A stretch of 64,000 bases of DNA from Ceratorhiza oryzae-sativae (lineage: Eukaryota; Basidiomycota; Agaricomycetes; Cantharellales; Ceratobasidiaceae). The position numbers and the translations under genes are program-made. Below are positions 12,232 to 22,795 of the stretch, piece after piece. How positions within the stretch are numbered: position 1 is the first letter of the stretch; each line of letters begins with the position of its first letter. Under the pieces are notes generated by a model, which was given only the letters and a program-made list of their open reading frames with translations, searched no databases and had not been told where the DNA came from. The stretch spans positions 744,001-808,000 of the forward strand of contig JARWMV010000240.1 of the NCBI GenBank assembly GCA_030998015.1, given 5' to 3'.

Positions 12232-13026
12232 TCACTTTTCTTCCTTGTTCTCCTGTTTGCTCTCCAGACATTGCTGAAGCCAGCTGCAGTTGGCAGACTC
12301 AAAATGGGCAACCATCATTGAAATACCGTCTCCTTTTTTATAGATAGCCATGCTCTCTCCTTCCAAACACCACCAGGTACATTGTCTGTTGTGTGTGTAG
12401 AACATCAATTTGTTGTGAAACCACACAACCACAACCTTTTCACCCTCTTTGGGCAGCAGTAATACTTCCTCCCCTTCATGCCATGACTGCATTCTCATTT
12501 TGAGCTTGAGCCATTCTGGTATGTAGTGCTTCATTCAATACTCCACCACATCTGGTTGTTCATGGTCATCTGTATACTGACCCCTTTTCTCCTCCTTCCA
12601 CTGGTAATTCAGGATGTTCATCCTGTGCTGAGCAGTGCATAACAATGGTGGAGTGTTGAGGAGGTGTGCAAATTCCTCAGTGTCTTGTGTGCAGATGAAG
12701 GTAAGAACGTCCTGACCCTGGACATATTTCCCTACTCCCAACAGATGTGCCTTGACTGCCAATAGGAAATCTTCATCCACAATTATGGATTCATTCCATC
12801 TCTCACCATATAGGTTCTCTGGTAGCATGTTGGTTTTGAGGAAATGATGAATATAGCAACACACCTGGCATGCTGCCCATATTCCACATCCCACCAGCAC
12901 CACTGCAAGCTTTGATGCCATCATTAGCTGTATGTGACCAAGAGTCACATTGTCAAGTTTTGAGCCTTTATGTTTTCCTTGGCCTGTAATTGTTTCAGCA
13001 ACAATATTGTCTACAGCACTAATCAT
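12232..13026 (-). pseudogene. Truncated DDE-superfamily endonuclease-like gene (N-terminal half)
   Basis: Two open segments (13026-12535 and 12534-12232) lie in one frame and are separated only by a TGA that follows DVVEY, where related proteins would have arginine (CGA to TGA). The first part has a helix-turn-helix-like region with VGCGIWAACQV and LPENLYGERW. The second has the WFHNKLMFYTH and GDGISMMVAHFESA blocks typical of the start of the catalytic domain in large mushroom DDE-endonuclease-like proteins, as I recall them. The reading diverges after about residue 245 and the 3' end is cut by LTR C at 12180, so the rest of the catalytic core is missing. An upstream acidic exon is split by the mariner element. 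Family assignment is from memory of sequence patterns and moderate. Confidence 0.5.
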
Positions 13027-13029
13027 ATG

Positions 13030-13248
13030 TTCACATTACTCTAGTGATGGTGGCTTGTTATTATCTACACACATCCCTTGGGTGAGCACATGTTTGCTTT
13101 AATCTGTATATAAGAATTCAATAATCACTCACTATTATCATCTGCGTCTGAATATGAATCTTCAGATTCTCCTCCACCTGTTTCCAACTCTATCCTTGCT
13201 CACTGTCAATCCAAATCCTCCTGCTCACTCTTTCACATTCACTTGCTA
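13030..13248 (-). pseudogene. 5' part of the DDE-endonuclease-like gene, left of the mariner insertion
   Basis: Acidic coding-like sequence continues leftward across the mariner site. Reading 14869-15060 (minus) into 13248 with one TA gives an uninterrupted frame, NNAEV then ASECERV. A stop follows about 20 codons later, and an acidic serine-rich stretch follows in another frame, so introns or frameshifts are likely. GTGAGT and CAG splice-like signals are present but not proven. Confidence 0.4.
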
Positions 13249-14866
13249 CAGTGGGCCTCAAATCAAATGAGACATGTGACTGTCTTGACTTAACACTGCT
13301 GCAACAGGCTGTGTAGGCTGATTTGTACTGATGTAGAATAATAAAAGTTGTTCATATACCTGACATCTACAGTGTCATAAGTTACTGTGTCATTTGAGGA
13401 TGACGTTGAGGAGGAATAGGGGGAATAAGCATTTTCATTGTCCCATTTGATTTGTGGCTGGGCAATTATTTGCCACTCTCCTATCATCAGCTTCCTTGCT
13501 CTTCATTTAAGGCATGACAAAATGGCTGTATGCTCTCCAAACTCATCTTCAAATGCCTTCTTGTCATCCACAACACTCTCCTGAAGTCCATGCTTGGATC
13601 CTTGCCCTCTGCAAGACTGGCTTAACTATCCATCTTATTGCTGCCAAGCTTGGTGTTCCTGTGTCTACTGTTGGTCATACCTTCTCGAATTACAACAAAA
13701 CTTGTAGCTACTACTCAAACCAGTCCTGCTCTGGCTGCCCCTGCAAATTGTGGCTTGCCGATGCAAAATTTGCCATGCTTTCACTGTCTTGCAATTGGTT
13801 GGCTACAGCAGCCCAGCTCCACCACAAATACTTCCCCCATGTCTCAACCAAGACTGTTTGTTGCCACCTTTGCAAGCTTGGCATCAAGAACTACACCTGT
13901 CAGTGTGTCCCTTTGCTGACCATATGGCACCTCAAGACTCATTGTGAGTGGGCTCAAGACCACACAACTTGGTCAGCCTGCAATTGGTGCCAGGTTGTTT
14001 TTTCAGACAAGTCAAAATTCAACATGGTCAGCAGCAATGGCCCTCTACATTGCTGGAGGCACCCAGGGCTCTCCCTCAACCCATGCTATACTCAAAAGGT
14101 GGTCAAACACAGGGGTGGGAGCATCATGGTGTGGGGGTGTATTACAGCAGATGGGGTGGGCCATCTGTATTGTATTGATGGACAGCTTACAGCAGTGCAC
14201 TACACCAAGATCTTGGCCAATGAGCTCATGGGAACCCTACACAACCATTCAATTTCCCCTTGTCATGCTATCTTCCAGCACAACAACAATCCAAAGCACA
14301 CAGCTGTGCATACATGTGACTGGATTGCCAACCATCATCTCTCTCTCCTTCCTTGGCCAGCCTGCAGCCCTGATATGAACCTGATCAAGAATGTATGGGA
14401 CTACTTGGATTGTCAGGTGCACATGCATGCTCATTTGCCCCGAAACGCCAATGAATTGTGGGAGATCCTTCAGGAGGAGTGGGCATGTATTCCTCAGTCT
14501 TATATTGATAAACTGTATGATTCTATGATCTACCAGGTGGAGGAGTTGATTGCTGCAAAGGGTGGAAATACTTGTTATTAGTTGTTCTATGTGTTGTCAT
14601 AATATAATTGTGTGTTCTGTGCAAGAGTCAAGTCTGCATGCATTTTTGCTTTGTCATCCTCAAATCAAATGGGACAAACAAAAACACTCTTCTGTGCCTT
14701 CACTGCTATAGACTTGAGCTATCAGCACAAGAACTTGTGTACATACTCTTAGGCTGGTTTCAAACATATTCTACTATGACCTCTAAGTACAAATCAGCCT
14801 ACATGGCCTGATGCAGCAGCATTAAGTTGAGACAGTCACATGTCTCATTTGATTTGAGGCCCACTG
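13249..14866 (+). mobile_element. Tc1/mariner transposon with TA target duplication
   Basis: The 1618-bp element has terminal inverted repeats of about 82 bp starting CAGTGGGCCTCAAATCAAAT, with TA at 13247-13248 and 14867-14868. A second copy of the CAAATCAAATGRGAC motif lies inside each end in opposite orientation (about 13438 and 14660). It carries one full-length transposase ORF. It interrupts the acidic 5' part of the DDE-endonuclease-like gene, and its removal restores a local reading frame. Confidence 0.92.
13514..14581 (+). CDS. Tc1-like transposase, full length but catalytically mutated
   Basis: The ATG at 13514 gives 355 residues, normal for Tc1 family transposases that cut and paste DNA in the nucleus. 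An N-terminal paired-like helix-turn-helix (about 20-130) precedes the DD34E catalytic domain. The first aspartate is present (FSDKSK, D165). The second is asparagine in QHNNNPKH (N257, expected D) and the glutamate is lysine in NLIKNVW (K292, expected E); the 34-residue spacing between these two is exactly kept. Both changes are G-to-A, and proline-to-leucine at 290 is C-to-T, matching the decay elsewhere in the window. The frame is intact but I infer no activity. Confidence 0.9.
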   Translation: MTKWLYALQTHLQMPSCHPQHSPEVHAWILALCKTGLTIHLIAAKLGVPVSTVGHTFSNYNKTCSYYSNQSCSGCPCKLWLADAKFAMLSLSCNWLATAAQLHHKYFPHVSTKTVCCHLCKLGIKNYTCQCVPLLTIWHLKTHCEWAQDHTTWSACNWCQVVFSDKSKFNMVSSNGPLHCWRHPGLSLNPCYTQKVVKHRGGSIMVWGCITADGVGHLYCIDGQLTAVHYTKILANELMGTLHNHSISPCHAIFQHNNNPKHTAVHTCDWIANHHLSLLPWPACSPDMNLIKNVWDYLDCQVHMHAHLPRNANELWEILQEEWACIPQSYIDKLYDSMIYQVEELIAAKGGNTCY

Positions 14867-14868
14867 TA

Positions 14869-15201
14869 CTTCAGCATTGTTGAATTCATCCTCAACAAAA
14901 AGTCCCAAGTCTTTGTCTGCTCTTGGTTCAAATTCCATCAGCTCCATGGGTTCAGCATCATGGTGGAAGGTTGGCTGATCATCATGGAGTAGTAGCAGTG
15001 GTGGGGTTGGGGAGGCTGGGTTGGGGTTGGGTGAGTTGGAATGCTGTTTGAACTGTTCCTGTTGTATTTTCTACTCATTTTGAATCAAGTTATGAAGAAA
15101 TAGTGAATATATTAGCTTACCCTTGCACAATCAACAGTCTTGACTTGTGCACAATTTGCATTTGTATGTCATCCCATTTGTACAGGCATTGGGGGGTGTA
15201 G
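14869..15201 (-). pseudogene. 5' exon region of the DDE-endonuclease-like gene
   Basis: On the minus strand a GTAAGC donor-like site near 15122 follows an open segment, and the stretch 15060-14869 is open with an acidic end that joins 13248 after mariner removal. The region right of about 15130 is cut at 15201 by family B LTR insertion and should continue at 48321. Exon boundaries cannot be fixed by eye. Confidence 0.35.
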
Positions 15202-15571
15202 TGTCATGAACTGACATGCATATATTCTCTTTACAATATTTTCTTGATTTATTATATTTTATGAGATTGTTTTCAAAACATACTTGCCTTTTATGGTATA
15301 TCTGTATCATGTGACCCACAGAATGTTCCAGACTGCTGACCAAGATGTATTTCAACTTTGATGTGAAATTCCACAGCTCTGCAGCAGCTTCTATCCCCAA
15401 CCAGATGTGACTCACTGTACAGACTTGTTTGTTATGATGTGGCTCATGAGATGTATATATACTGGGTCAAGTTCTTGAGGAGTCCTCTGTGAACTTGACC
15501 TCTGTTGAATACAAGTTCCTTTATCCTCTTTATTTCTGTTTTACTCATTGCCTGACTTGTTGTCATCAACA
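15202..15571 (+). repeat. 5' LTR of B#1 with an inverted hairpin segment
   Basis: It runs from TGTCATGAAC to CATCAACA. The segment between the arms GGTCAAGTTC (15465-15474) and GAACTTGACC (15491-15500) is inverted relative to the 3' LTR of the same element and all B#2 LTRs. A TATATA box precedes it. Confidence 0.9.
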
Positions 15572-15857
15572 TCAGGTCAAGTTGTTTTCAATTGTAAGTC
15601 TCAGTGTCATCTGGGATATGTCTGGAACACTGTTGGCATTGTCTTAAGACAACTTCCCATTGCCTTCCCCAATCCTACTCCACCCTTCCACAGTTATGAG
15701 ACATTGTTGGCCTATACATGCCTCTGTGAAACCCCTGCATACCTATATCAAGGTTGGGCCCCTCACACATTGTAACAAGCTTTGGTTCTCTAATCTCTTC
15801 CATTGACAAGAGGTGGGGTCACTCATTGCCCTTAAGTAGTTGAGCAATGGAGGTCAC
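15572..15857 (+). other. Family B leader: primer-binding region and splice-donor-like site
   Basis: Just beyond the LTR lies a decayed copy of the self-complementary primer-binding site (from 15574), then ATTGTAAGTC, whose GTAAGT (15594-15599) is conserved in B#2. The rest matches the leader of B#2 (60438-60160) up to GTCAC, where element D is inserted. No coding potential was recognised here. Confidence 0.7.
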
Positions 15858-16435
15858 TGTTATGACCCGCCTAGCAGACATAACCTAACAACCGAATATT
15901 GTACAGATTTATGGCATTTTTCCCGAAGCGGAACAAACCATAAACAAGATCACGTGATCTTGGCACTTACCCAACGATTAAGCGCCGGTGGTTACCCTGA
16001 ACTCACTCCAGCGTTTCTCTCCCATGTTACCTGGAGCGAGGAGCGAGTTGTCATGTGACCTTGGCGCTTATCCAGCAATTAAGCGCTGGGTGCTTAAGTC
16101 CAAAAGTCACATGACCCTTGGACCTCGCGCGGCTCTATAAGATTCGGAGCCGCACAAACTTAGGATAAACGATTACCTAAGACCTAGTACTATATAGAAC
16201 CTATAACTGCTGTAGACAGCGCTTAGGAAAGGGGGGCCACCGCAGCAACCGCAGTCACATGTATATAAGGGGAGTAAAGCAAGACTGAACGCCTCAGCTT
16301 GCTTTATCTTGTCAACCACCATAGACCATAGCAAACACTGTAACTAGGATGCTCAATACATACTGCATAGCACCAAACCGTCAATGCAGCCACTACTTAA
16401 GTGCTCCACAAGGGAGCCTCCAGAGGGTCACGACA
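15858..16435 (+). repeat. 5' LTR of element D (578 bp)
   Basis: It runs from TGTTATGACC to GGTCACGACA. It contains TCACGTGA palindromes, AAGCGCC inverted motifs and a TATATAA box at 16262-16268. It has one copy of a 101-bp unit that is doubled in the 3' LTR. Confidence 0.93.
16262..16307 (+). promoter_or_regulatory. D LTR core promoter and start-site hairpin
   Basis: TATATAA (16262-16268) is followed by TAAAGCAAG (16275-16283) and its complement CTTGCTTTA (16298-16306). The second arm lies about 34 bp after the TATA start, where transcription is expected to begin, and is complementary to the primer-binding site at 16438-16449. The start position is an inference. Confidence 0.6.
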
Positions 16436-16437
16436 TT

Positions 16438-16449
16438 ATAAAGCAAGCT
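16438..16449 (+). promoter_or_regulatory. Self-complementary primer-binding site of D
   Basis: ATAAAGCAAGCT starts 2 nt after the LTR and is the exact complement of AGCTTGCTTTAT at 16296-16307 in the same LTR. This is the arrangement of Tf1/sushi-type self-primed elements, where the cleaved 5' end of the RNA primes minus-strand synthesis. Confidence 0.65.
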
Positions 16450-16556
16450 CTTAACTTAACTAGTGGTGAACATAAGTATACTACACAGATACTAAGGGCT
16501 GAGTACACGAGAAAACCAGCTAACTCCTGTGATACATAAGAGAACATAAAGAAACT

Positions 16557-18390
16557 ATGTCACAGAGACCACAAACTCGATCTCAAAGCAGAGTGGCAAA
16601 TAGTAGGCCACAATCACCCAAACCCATTGCTTCCCCAGAGGCTGAAGGTAACCCAGATGAGACCCTCCAAGGAATGCCAGGGGGGTTGCCACAAAACCCA
16701 CGACCAGTGGCTCAACCCAACCCCACTCGGGCCCCCATCCTGGGAGGGGAAATAGGGGGAATACCACTCCGCAGCCCTCAACTGCCAATTCACCTGATAA
16801 ATCCAGACCCAGAAGATATCTCAAATCCAGAGAGGGATGAGGTAGAAGATATGACCTGAACCATATACAAACAAGGCACGGCCTTGGCGGAAGAGGCAAG
16901 GACACAACCCCAGCCAGGTCCCGGAGCCATAGCCACTGCCAACCCTATTCACACCATTGCCACGGCCATCAGGGCGGGGCTCAAGGAACTTAGAGACAAT
17001 AATCATAGGGAACTAGAAAAGGCAATCACAGGTATAAATCAGTGTCAAATATCACTAACCCGACAAGAAGGAAACGTGGACTGGATGGTAAGGTCAATGG
17101 AAACATCCAACAAAAATGTCCTCTATGTGGCAAAGAACCAGGACAACCTAAAAGCAGAAATGGGGAACCTGATAAAAGAATTAAAGGACATCTCCATGGA
17201 AATAAACCGGGTACTGGGAATGCAAGAGCGAAAGCTCGAAAGCTTAGAGAAGAAAACCAAAAACACAGGGGAGATCCTAATCGCACTAGAACAACAGGTA
17301 ACCGATCTAGGAAATGAGCTCCGGAAAACAACTGAAGCAGGAAGGCCAAGGGAAAGGACAGAAGAAACCAGGGGAAGAACTAGGGTGGTCATAGGAAGCC
17401 CCTCACGATCCCCCTCAGCCTCCCCAGTACGAACACCCTTTCTGGGAAGAACCTTCCAGGCTGAGTCCACAATAAGACCCTGAACAGAACCTCCATCCCA
17501 AGCAAACCAACCTACCCTTGCTGCAAACCACACTCCTAAGGAGGCGAGACTAGGGAGACCCAGCAAATTTAATGGGAAAAAGGGGAAGGAAGCAGAGAAC
17601 TTCATAATCAGCATGGAACTTTTCTTTGCTGACTATGACGAATCAGCCTTTGATGACCAAAAAAAGATATCTGCTGTGCTAATGAACATGGAGGATGGGG
17701 AAGCAGCAAACTGGGCACAACCTTACCACCGGAAACTACTAGCAGGCGAACACACAGGTATTCTTGCATCCTGGAAGGATTTCAGGAAGGGATTCCTGGA
17801 TGCTTTTAATGACCCAGTCATAAAGGAAAAGACCATCCGGAAACTAAGGAAATTAACACAGACCAAGAGTGCATTGGATTATGCTACCCAATTCGATCCT
17901 GATCCAAGAGGTAGACTGGAACCAGGAAGCCCTCAAGGACCAATTCAGGGAAGGGTTAAAACCCGAAGTACGACAAGAGATCTTAAGGATTGAAGTACTG
18001 GCAAATGAGGCTGAAGGTCCATCATATACCTTAGATCAATTAATTGACTTTGCCTGCAAAATGGACAACATGCAGTTTGCAAACCAGAAAATGAATACAA
18101 GGACCAGCAACTCATCAAATTCAACCTGGGCACCAGCGAAATACAAACAAGGGGGGAACAAGCCTTTAGGGACCAGCGGCAAACAGGGGAATACCCAAAC
18201 CAACAACATGGTAAGGATACCAAACAGTGAAAAGGACAGGCGAAGGAAAGAAGGACTCTGTATCAAATGCAGTAAATCAGGGCATGTCCTGAAGGAGTGC
18301 CAAGGCCAGTGGACCTACAACAAAGCTAAGATACAAGGGAAGGCCAGCAGACAAGTTGAGGAAGAAAGCAGCTCTGAGTCGGAAAACTAA
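16557..18390 (+). pseudogene. Element D gag (broken)
   Basis: An ATG at 16557 opens a Gag polyprotein of about 610 codons. It has a proline-rich N-terminus, a long helical/coiled-coil part (about 16900-17350), a retrotransposon Gag capsid-like region (17560-18060), and a CCHC zinc knuckle CIKCSKSGHVLKEC near 18260 for nucleic-acid packaging. Stops at 16857-16859 and 17481-17483 are TGA codons where an arginine CGA is plausible. A one-base frame change lies near 17890. It ends at a TAA, with pol starting 18 nt later. Confidence 0.85.
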
Positions 18391-18407
18391 TTGGTCCTAC
18401 CACTTCC

Positions 18408-21400
18408 ATGTTGGAGGACCCCAATATAACCCCTACCGCAGATGTATGTTACCTCAAGAAGTCTAGTAATCAATCAATAATATACACTACGGTAGAGGGA
18501 ATCATGGAACCAGCTAAGACGCTGATTGACTCAGGATCTTCAACCAACTTCATCGATAAGGCCTATTCAAGGGAAAAAGGGATTCCAACCACTCCCCTCA
18601 AACACAAGAAATCAATTGTGGCCATTGATGGAAATGAAATCAAGGATGCCATAGAAGAAAGGGCAGAACTAAACATCGAAGTGGAAGGGAAGACACTAAA
18701 ATGCTCCCTTTATGTAATGACCCTAGGTGACACAGACATAGTCCTAGGGAAAGAATGGCTTGAAGAAGCAGAACCTATCATAGATTGGAAAGACCTTACC
18801 ATCTCATACCCAGATGAAATCAAGGCAAGGGCAGCAAGTGAAAGCCTACAAATCCCAGAAGAATTTAGGGATTTTGAAGACCTATTTGGGGAAGAAGGTT
18901 TCCGAGAACTTCCACCCCACCAAGGTAACCTAGACTTCAAAATGGACCTGATCGAGGGAGCGGAGCTGCCAAAGCCTGCAAAGAGGTACAGTATGTCGCC
19001 AGCAGAAACAAAGGCGCTCAGGGAGTACCTAGAGGAGGAACTAAGAAACGGGAAAATAAGGCCCAGCCAGTCAGTTGTAGCTGCACCCTGTTTCTATGTG
19101 AACAAAGCAGATGGAGGGCTTAGGTTGGTAGTGACTACCGTAAGATGAATGACATCACCAAGCCAGACAGGTTTCCACTTCCAATCCAAATAGAATTGAT
19201 TGAGAGACTGAAGGATGCAACCATCTATTCAAAAATGGATGTTCGATGGGGGTTCAACAACATCAGGGTAAAAGAGGGAGACGAATGGAAAACAGCTTTC
19301 AGGACAGGAGAAGGCCAGTTTGAATGCTTGGTCATGCCATTCGGAGTAAAAGAAGGACCAAGAACCTTTACCAGGTTCATGATGGAAAAGTTCCGTGATA
19401 TAATAGACGATTATGTGGTAATCTACATGGACGATGTACTAGTGTTTTCCAGAAACAGGGAAGAACACGTACAACATGTCAGGGAAGTGTTAAGAAGAAT
19501 GAGGGAAAACCACCTCTTCCTCAAACCACACAAGTGTCAGTTCTTTGTGAAGGAGGTAAGCTTCATTGGAATTGTCATATCCCCAGAAGGGATATCAATG
19601 GAAAAGGAAAAGGTAAAGGCAGTTCTAGAATGGCCAGAACCTAACACAGTAAAAGAAGTCCAAGCCTTCCTAGGCTTCGTGGGGTTCTATAGAAGGTGGA
19701 TAGAGAAGTTTAGTACCTTAGCCAAACCCCTCACAGATCTCACCCAAAAAGATGTCAAATTCCTGTGGGAAAGAAAACAACAGGAAGCATTTGAAGCTAT
19801 CAAGGAAGCAGTAGCAAGAGAACCAGTCCTGATCCACCCAAACCAAAACAGGCCATACATACTGGAAACAGATGCCTCAGGAGTGGCCATGGTACGTACT
19901 AAGCCAAAAGGGTGATGACAACCGATTGCATCCAATTGCCTTCCTATCGAAGAGCTTCACCCCACCAGAGAAAAATTATGACACCTACAACAAGGAGTTG
20001 CTTGCAATTGTTAGGTCCTTAGAGCACTGGAGGTTATACTTAGAAGGGACAGAGGAACCTATTGTGATATACACTGACCATAGGAACCTCCAGTACTGGC
20101 AAAATGCCCAGATGTGGAATAGAAGGCATGCCAGATGGTATCTCACTCTGGCACCCTTCAATTTTCAGATTGTGTATAGACCAGGGAAACTCTCACAGAA
20201 GCCAGATGCCCTTTCCAGAAGGAGCGACCATGGGGATACCCCTATGGAACCACAGATCATGATTCCAGAAGAAAGGTTCATAGGTTTCATGGCAGAAGTA
20301 CAGGGGAATTTCTGGGAAGAGCTTAAAGAAGCTCAGGAAGAAGACGAATCTATCAGATCCTTAAGGCTGAGTGGCAAATAAAGAACAACTACCGCCCTCA
20401 GTACAGAAGGAATTTAGACGGTATGAAATGAAGGAGGGCCTATTAAGGTATGACGATAGGCTCTACATCCCAGATGACAAGGACTTGAGGTTGAGTCTCC
20501 TTGAGGAGTGCCATGATGCCCCAGTGGCAGGTAATCAGGGACAAGCCCAAACACTAGAATTACTATCAAGGGATTACTATTGGCCAGGAATGAAGGCCCA
20601 AGTAAACCGATATGGAATCTTGTGAAACATGTCAAAGAAGCAAAGGACACAAACAAGGCACTCCCCTGAAGTCCTTACCAATCCCATGGAAACCATGGGC
20701 AGATGTCGCATATGATTTCATGTCAAATTACCTGTCTCAAAGGGTACGACAGTATCTTGACAGTTGTAGATCGCTTCTCCGGCAGGCCCATTTTGTACCA
20801 TGTCTGGAGAGCACCAATGCAGAAGAACTGGCAGAAATATTCATAAGGGAAGTATGGAGACATCAGGACCCCAGAAACCACTGTCTCAGACCGAGGGCCA
20901 ACCTTTAACAGCCAATTCCTAAAAGCCCTATACAAAGGAATTGGGACAAAGCCCAGATTCTCCACTGCTTTCCATCCAGAAACAGATGGTCTGTCGGAAA
21001 GGACAAATCAATGGGTAGAAGGGTTCTTAAGAACCTTCTGCAATTATAGACAAGATGATTGGGTAAAATGGTTACCCATTGCCGAATTCTGCCATAACAA
21101 CCACGTAAATGCTACAACAGGACAAACCCCATTTGAAACAGTATATGGAAAAAACCCAAGATGGGTTGTCCGAGAGGGAGAAGAACCATCTGAGGCACCC
21201 GCTGCAGACAACATGCGTAATCAAATGGAAAAGGTATGGGATGAGGCAAGAGCCTCAATGGAATTACACCAACAAATGGAAAAGAAAGGGAGGGAATTCA
21301 AGGTAGGAGACAAGGTTTGGCTGCTCCTAACAAACCTCTGTCCAAGAGACCCTCCAAGAAACTGGACAACCGAAAAGGGGGGCCCTTTGAAATCACAGAA

Positions 21401-21763
21401 AAGATCTCATCCCATGCATATCGCCTGGACCTACCTAAAACCATACGTGTACACAATGTATTCCATGTAAATCTCCTCTTGCCATTCACAGAAGATAAAG
21501 ACTTCCGAAGAAGGCAGGCCAAACCACCACCAATCATAACAGAAAAAGGAGAGGAGGAATACAAGGTGGACCACATTGCAAATTATGAATGGCGGAATGG
21601 CGAGCTGTTTTACCAAATCAGATGGAAGGGCTACGACCCAATAGAAGACACAATGGAACGTGCCAGCAAGTTTGCTGACATGAAAGAGGTTCTAAATGAC
21701 TTGCAAAGGCGCTTACCAGACGCACCAATGCCAGTCAAGACAAGTCAGCACTCAGGTGACTGA
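18408..21763 (+). pseudogene. Element D pol: protease, RT, RNase H, integrase, chromodomain (frameshifted)
   Basis: Protease motif DSGSST is near 18530, RT with YMDD near 19425, RNase H with ETDASG near 19870, an HHCC/core integrase (20500-21030, with VDRFS, SDRGP and HPETDGLSE catalytic segments), and a chromodomain at the end (about 21550-21670, KGYDPIEDTMERAS). The catalytic residues are present. The frame changes near 19130, 19890, 20375, 20620, several times in 20730-20900, and near 21340, each by one base. It is therefore a pseudogene, or the assembly contains indel errors. The final TGA is at 21761-21763. Confidence 0.88.
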
Positions 21764-22714
21764 AAGGCAGGCCAAAGAGAACCAAACGAGGATCTGGAAA
21801 GCTTTAAAAAGAGCCATCCAGGATACCCAAGAAAGGCCAGAGCCTGCTCTACCACCTCACTTGCACCACAACACACCTGCGAAACCCCAAAACATGCCTT
21901 TCGTCACTCACCCAGTGCACATCCCAACCGTTACACCCCACTTGCTGAAAATCAGGTGGCCCCACTTCTGGCAGCCACCCACCACCAGGCGGCCAGCACC
22001 CTACCCTGGCAGGGAAAATGTCCTAAACCAGGGATGTACTGCTCCAGTGTGGAAGACGCCCAGAGGTACGCCGAACGACTGTTGCCAGGGGCTAACCTAG
22101 TGTACATCCCAAAGAAGTTAAGGGATGAAAGGAACTGGATTGACAATGACAAGTACCTGGATCCCAGGTTAGGGGTCCTGACATGGCATGGAAGCCGGAA
22201 GCCAACAACGAGAAACGCCTTGTTAAGAACACCGATGTATGTCATTGACAATATTGTGGGACCAACAGTCGACGTGGTGACCAAGGCAGCAAGACAACAG
22301 AGGAGGGCCACAGGCCAAATGGCAGACGGAGGGGACTGGGAGGTGGAGCGCCAGGCAAAGGCATTGCTGGAAGAATGGAAGTTGACACCAGCTGCACCGT
22401 ATGTGGGACTGCTCGAAGCAACTACCACTGATGAGATGTTTACTGCTATCAGGACGAAGCAGGCAAACATGAGTGACTTCCGAAATTGGGTGAAGGTGCA
22501 CCCAAACAAAAACACCAATTACGACACTGATATGACAAGCCTTACATCAAGCCTAGAATCACTGGTTGTGGCTGAGGAAGAAGCCAAGCCAGAAATAAAG
22601 GAACCCACCCTGGACCCAGCTGCGGAGGAAGCCAAACAGGACTGGGACCGGTGGGAAAACAAGCTTGTCGAAGCTCTGGAGGAGGTGCCACTGTTGGAAC
22701 CAAACCCCATATGA
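21764..22714 (+). CDS. ORF directly after pol, in the same frame (unknown function)
   Basis: From the pol TGA the same frame stays open for 316 codons to a TGA at 22712-22714. It could be a C-terminal Pol extension reached by readthrough or truncated by a CGA-to-TGA change, or a separate gene starting at an internal or non-ATG codon; no well-placed ATG lies near its start. The first 70 residues are low-complexity, rich in Pro and His. The rest looks globular, with a basic/aromatic block (about 22140-22330) and an acidic Glu-rich C-terminus. No signal peptide, membrane segment or known motif was recognised. The CpG-rich codon use resembles the rest of D. Confidence 0.5.
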   Translation, partial: KAGQREPNEDLESFKKSHPGYPRKARACSTTSLAPQHTCETPKHAFRHSPSAHPNRYTPLAENQVAPLLAATHHQAASTLPWQGKCPKPGMYCSSVEDAQRYAERLLPGANLVYIPKKLRDERNWIDNDKYLDPRLGVLTWHGSRKPTTRNALLRTPMYVIDNIVGPTVDVVTKAARQQRRATGQMADGGDWEVERQAKALLEEWKLTPAAPYVGLLEATTTDEMFTAIRTKQANMSDFRNWVKVHPNKNTNYDTDMTSLTSSLESLVVAEEEAKPEIKEPTLDPAAEEAKQDWDRWENKLVEALEEVPLLEPNPI

Positions 22715-22795
22715 CCACTTTGCCTCCCACAAATTGTCTCCCGAATGTATAAGAGTTTTATTTTCTTTCACACACCAAACTTAATACATTTCCTT

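Noticed and set aside
15840..16058. Open frame across the 5' end of D
   Set aside because: It crosses the TSD and LTR boundary, so it cannot be an ancestral gene.
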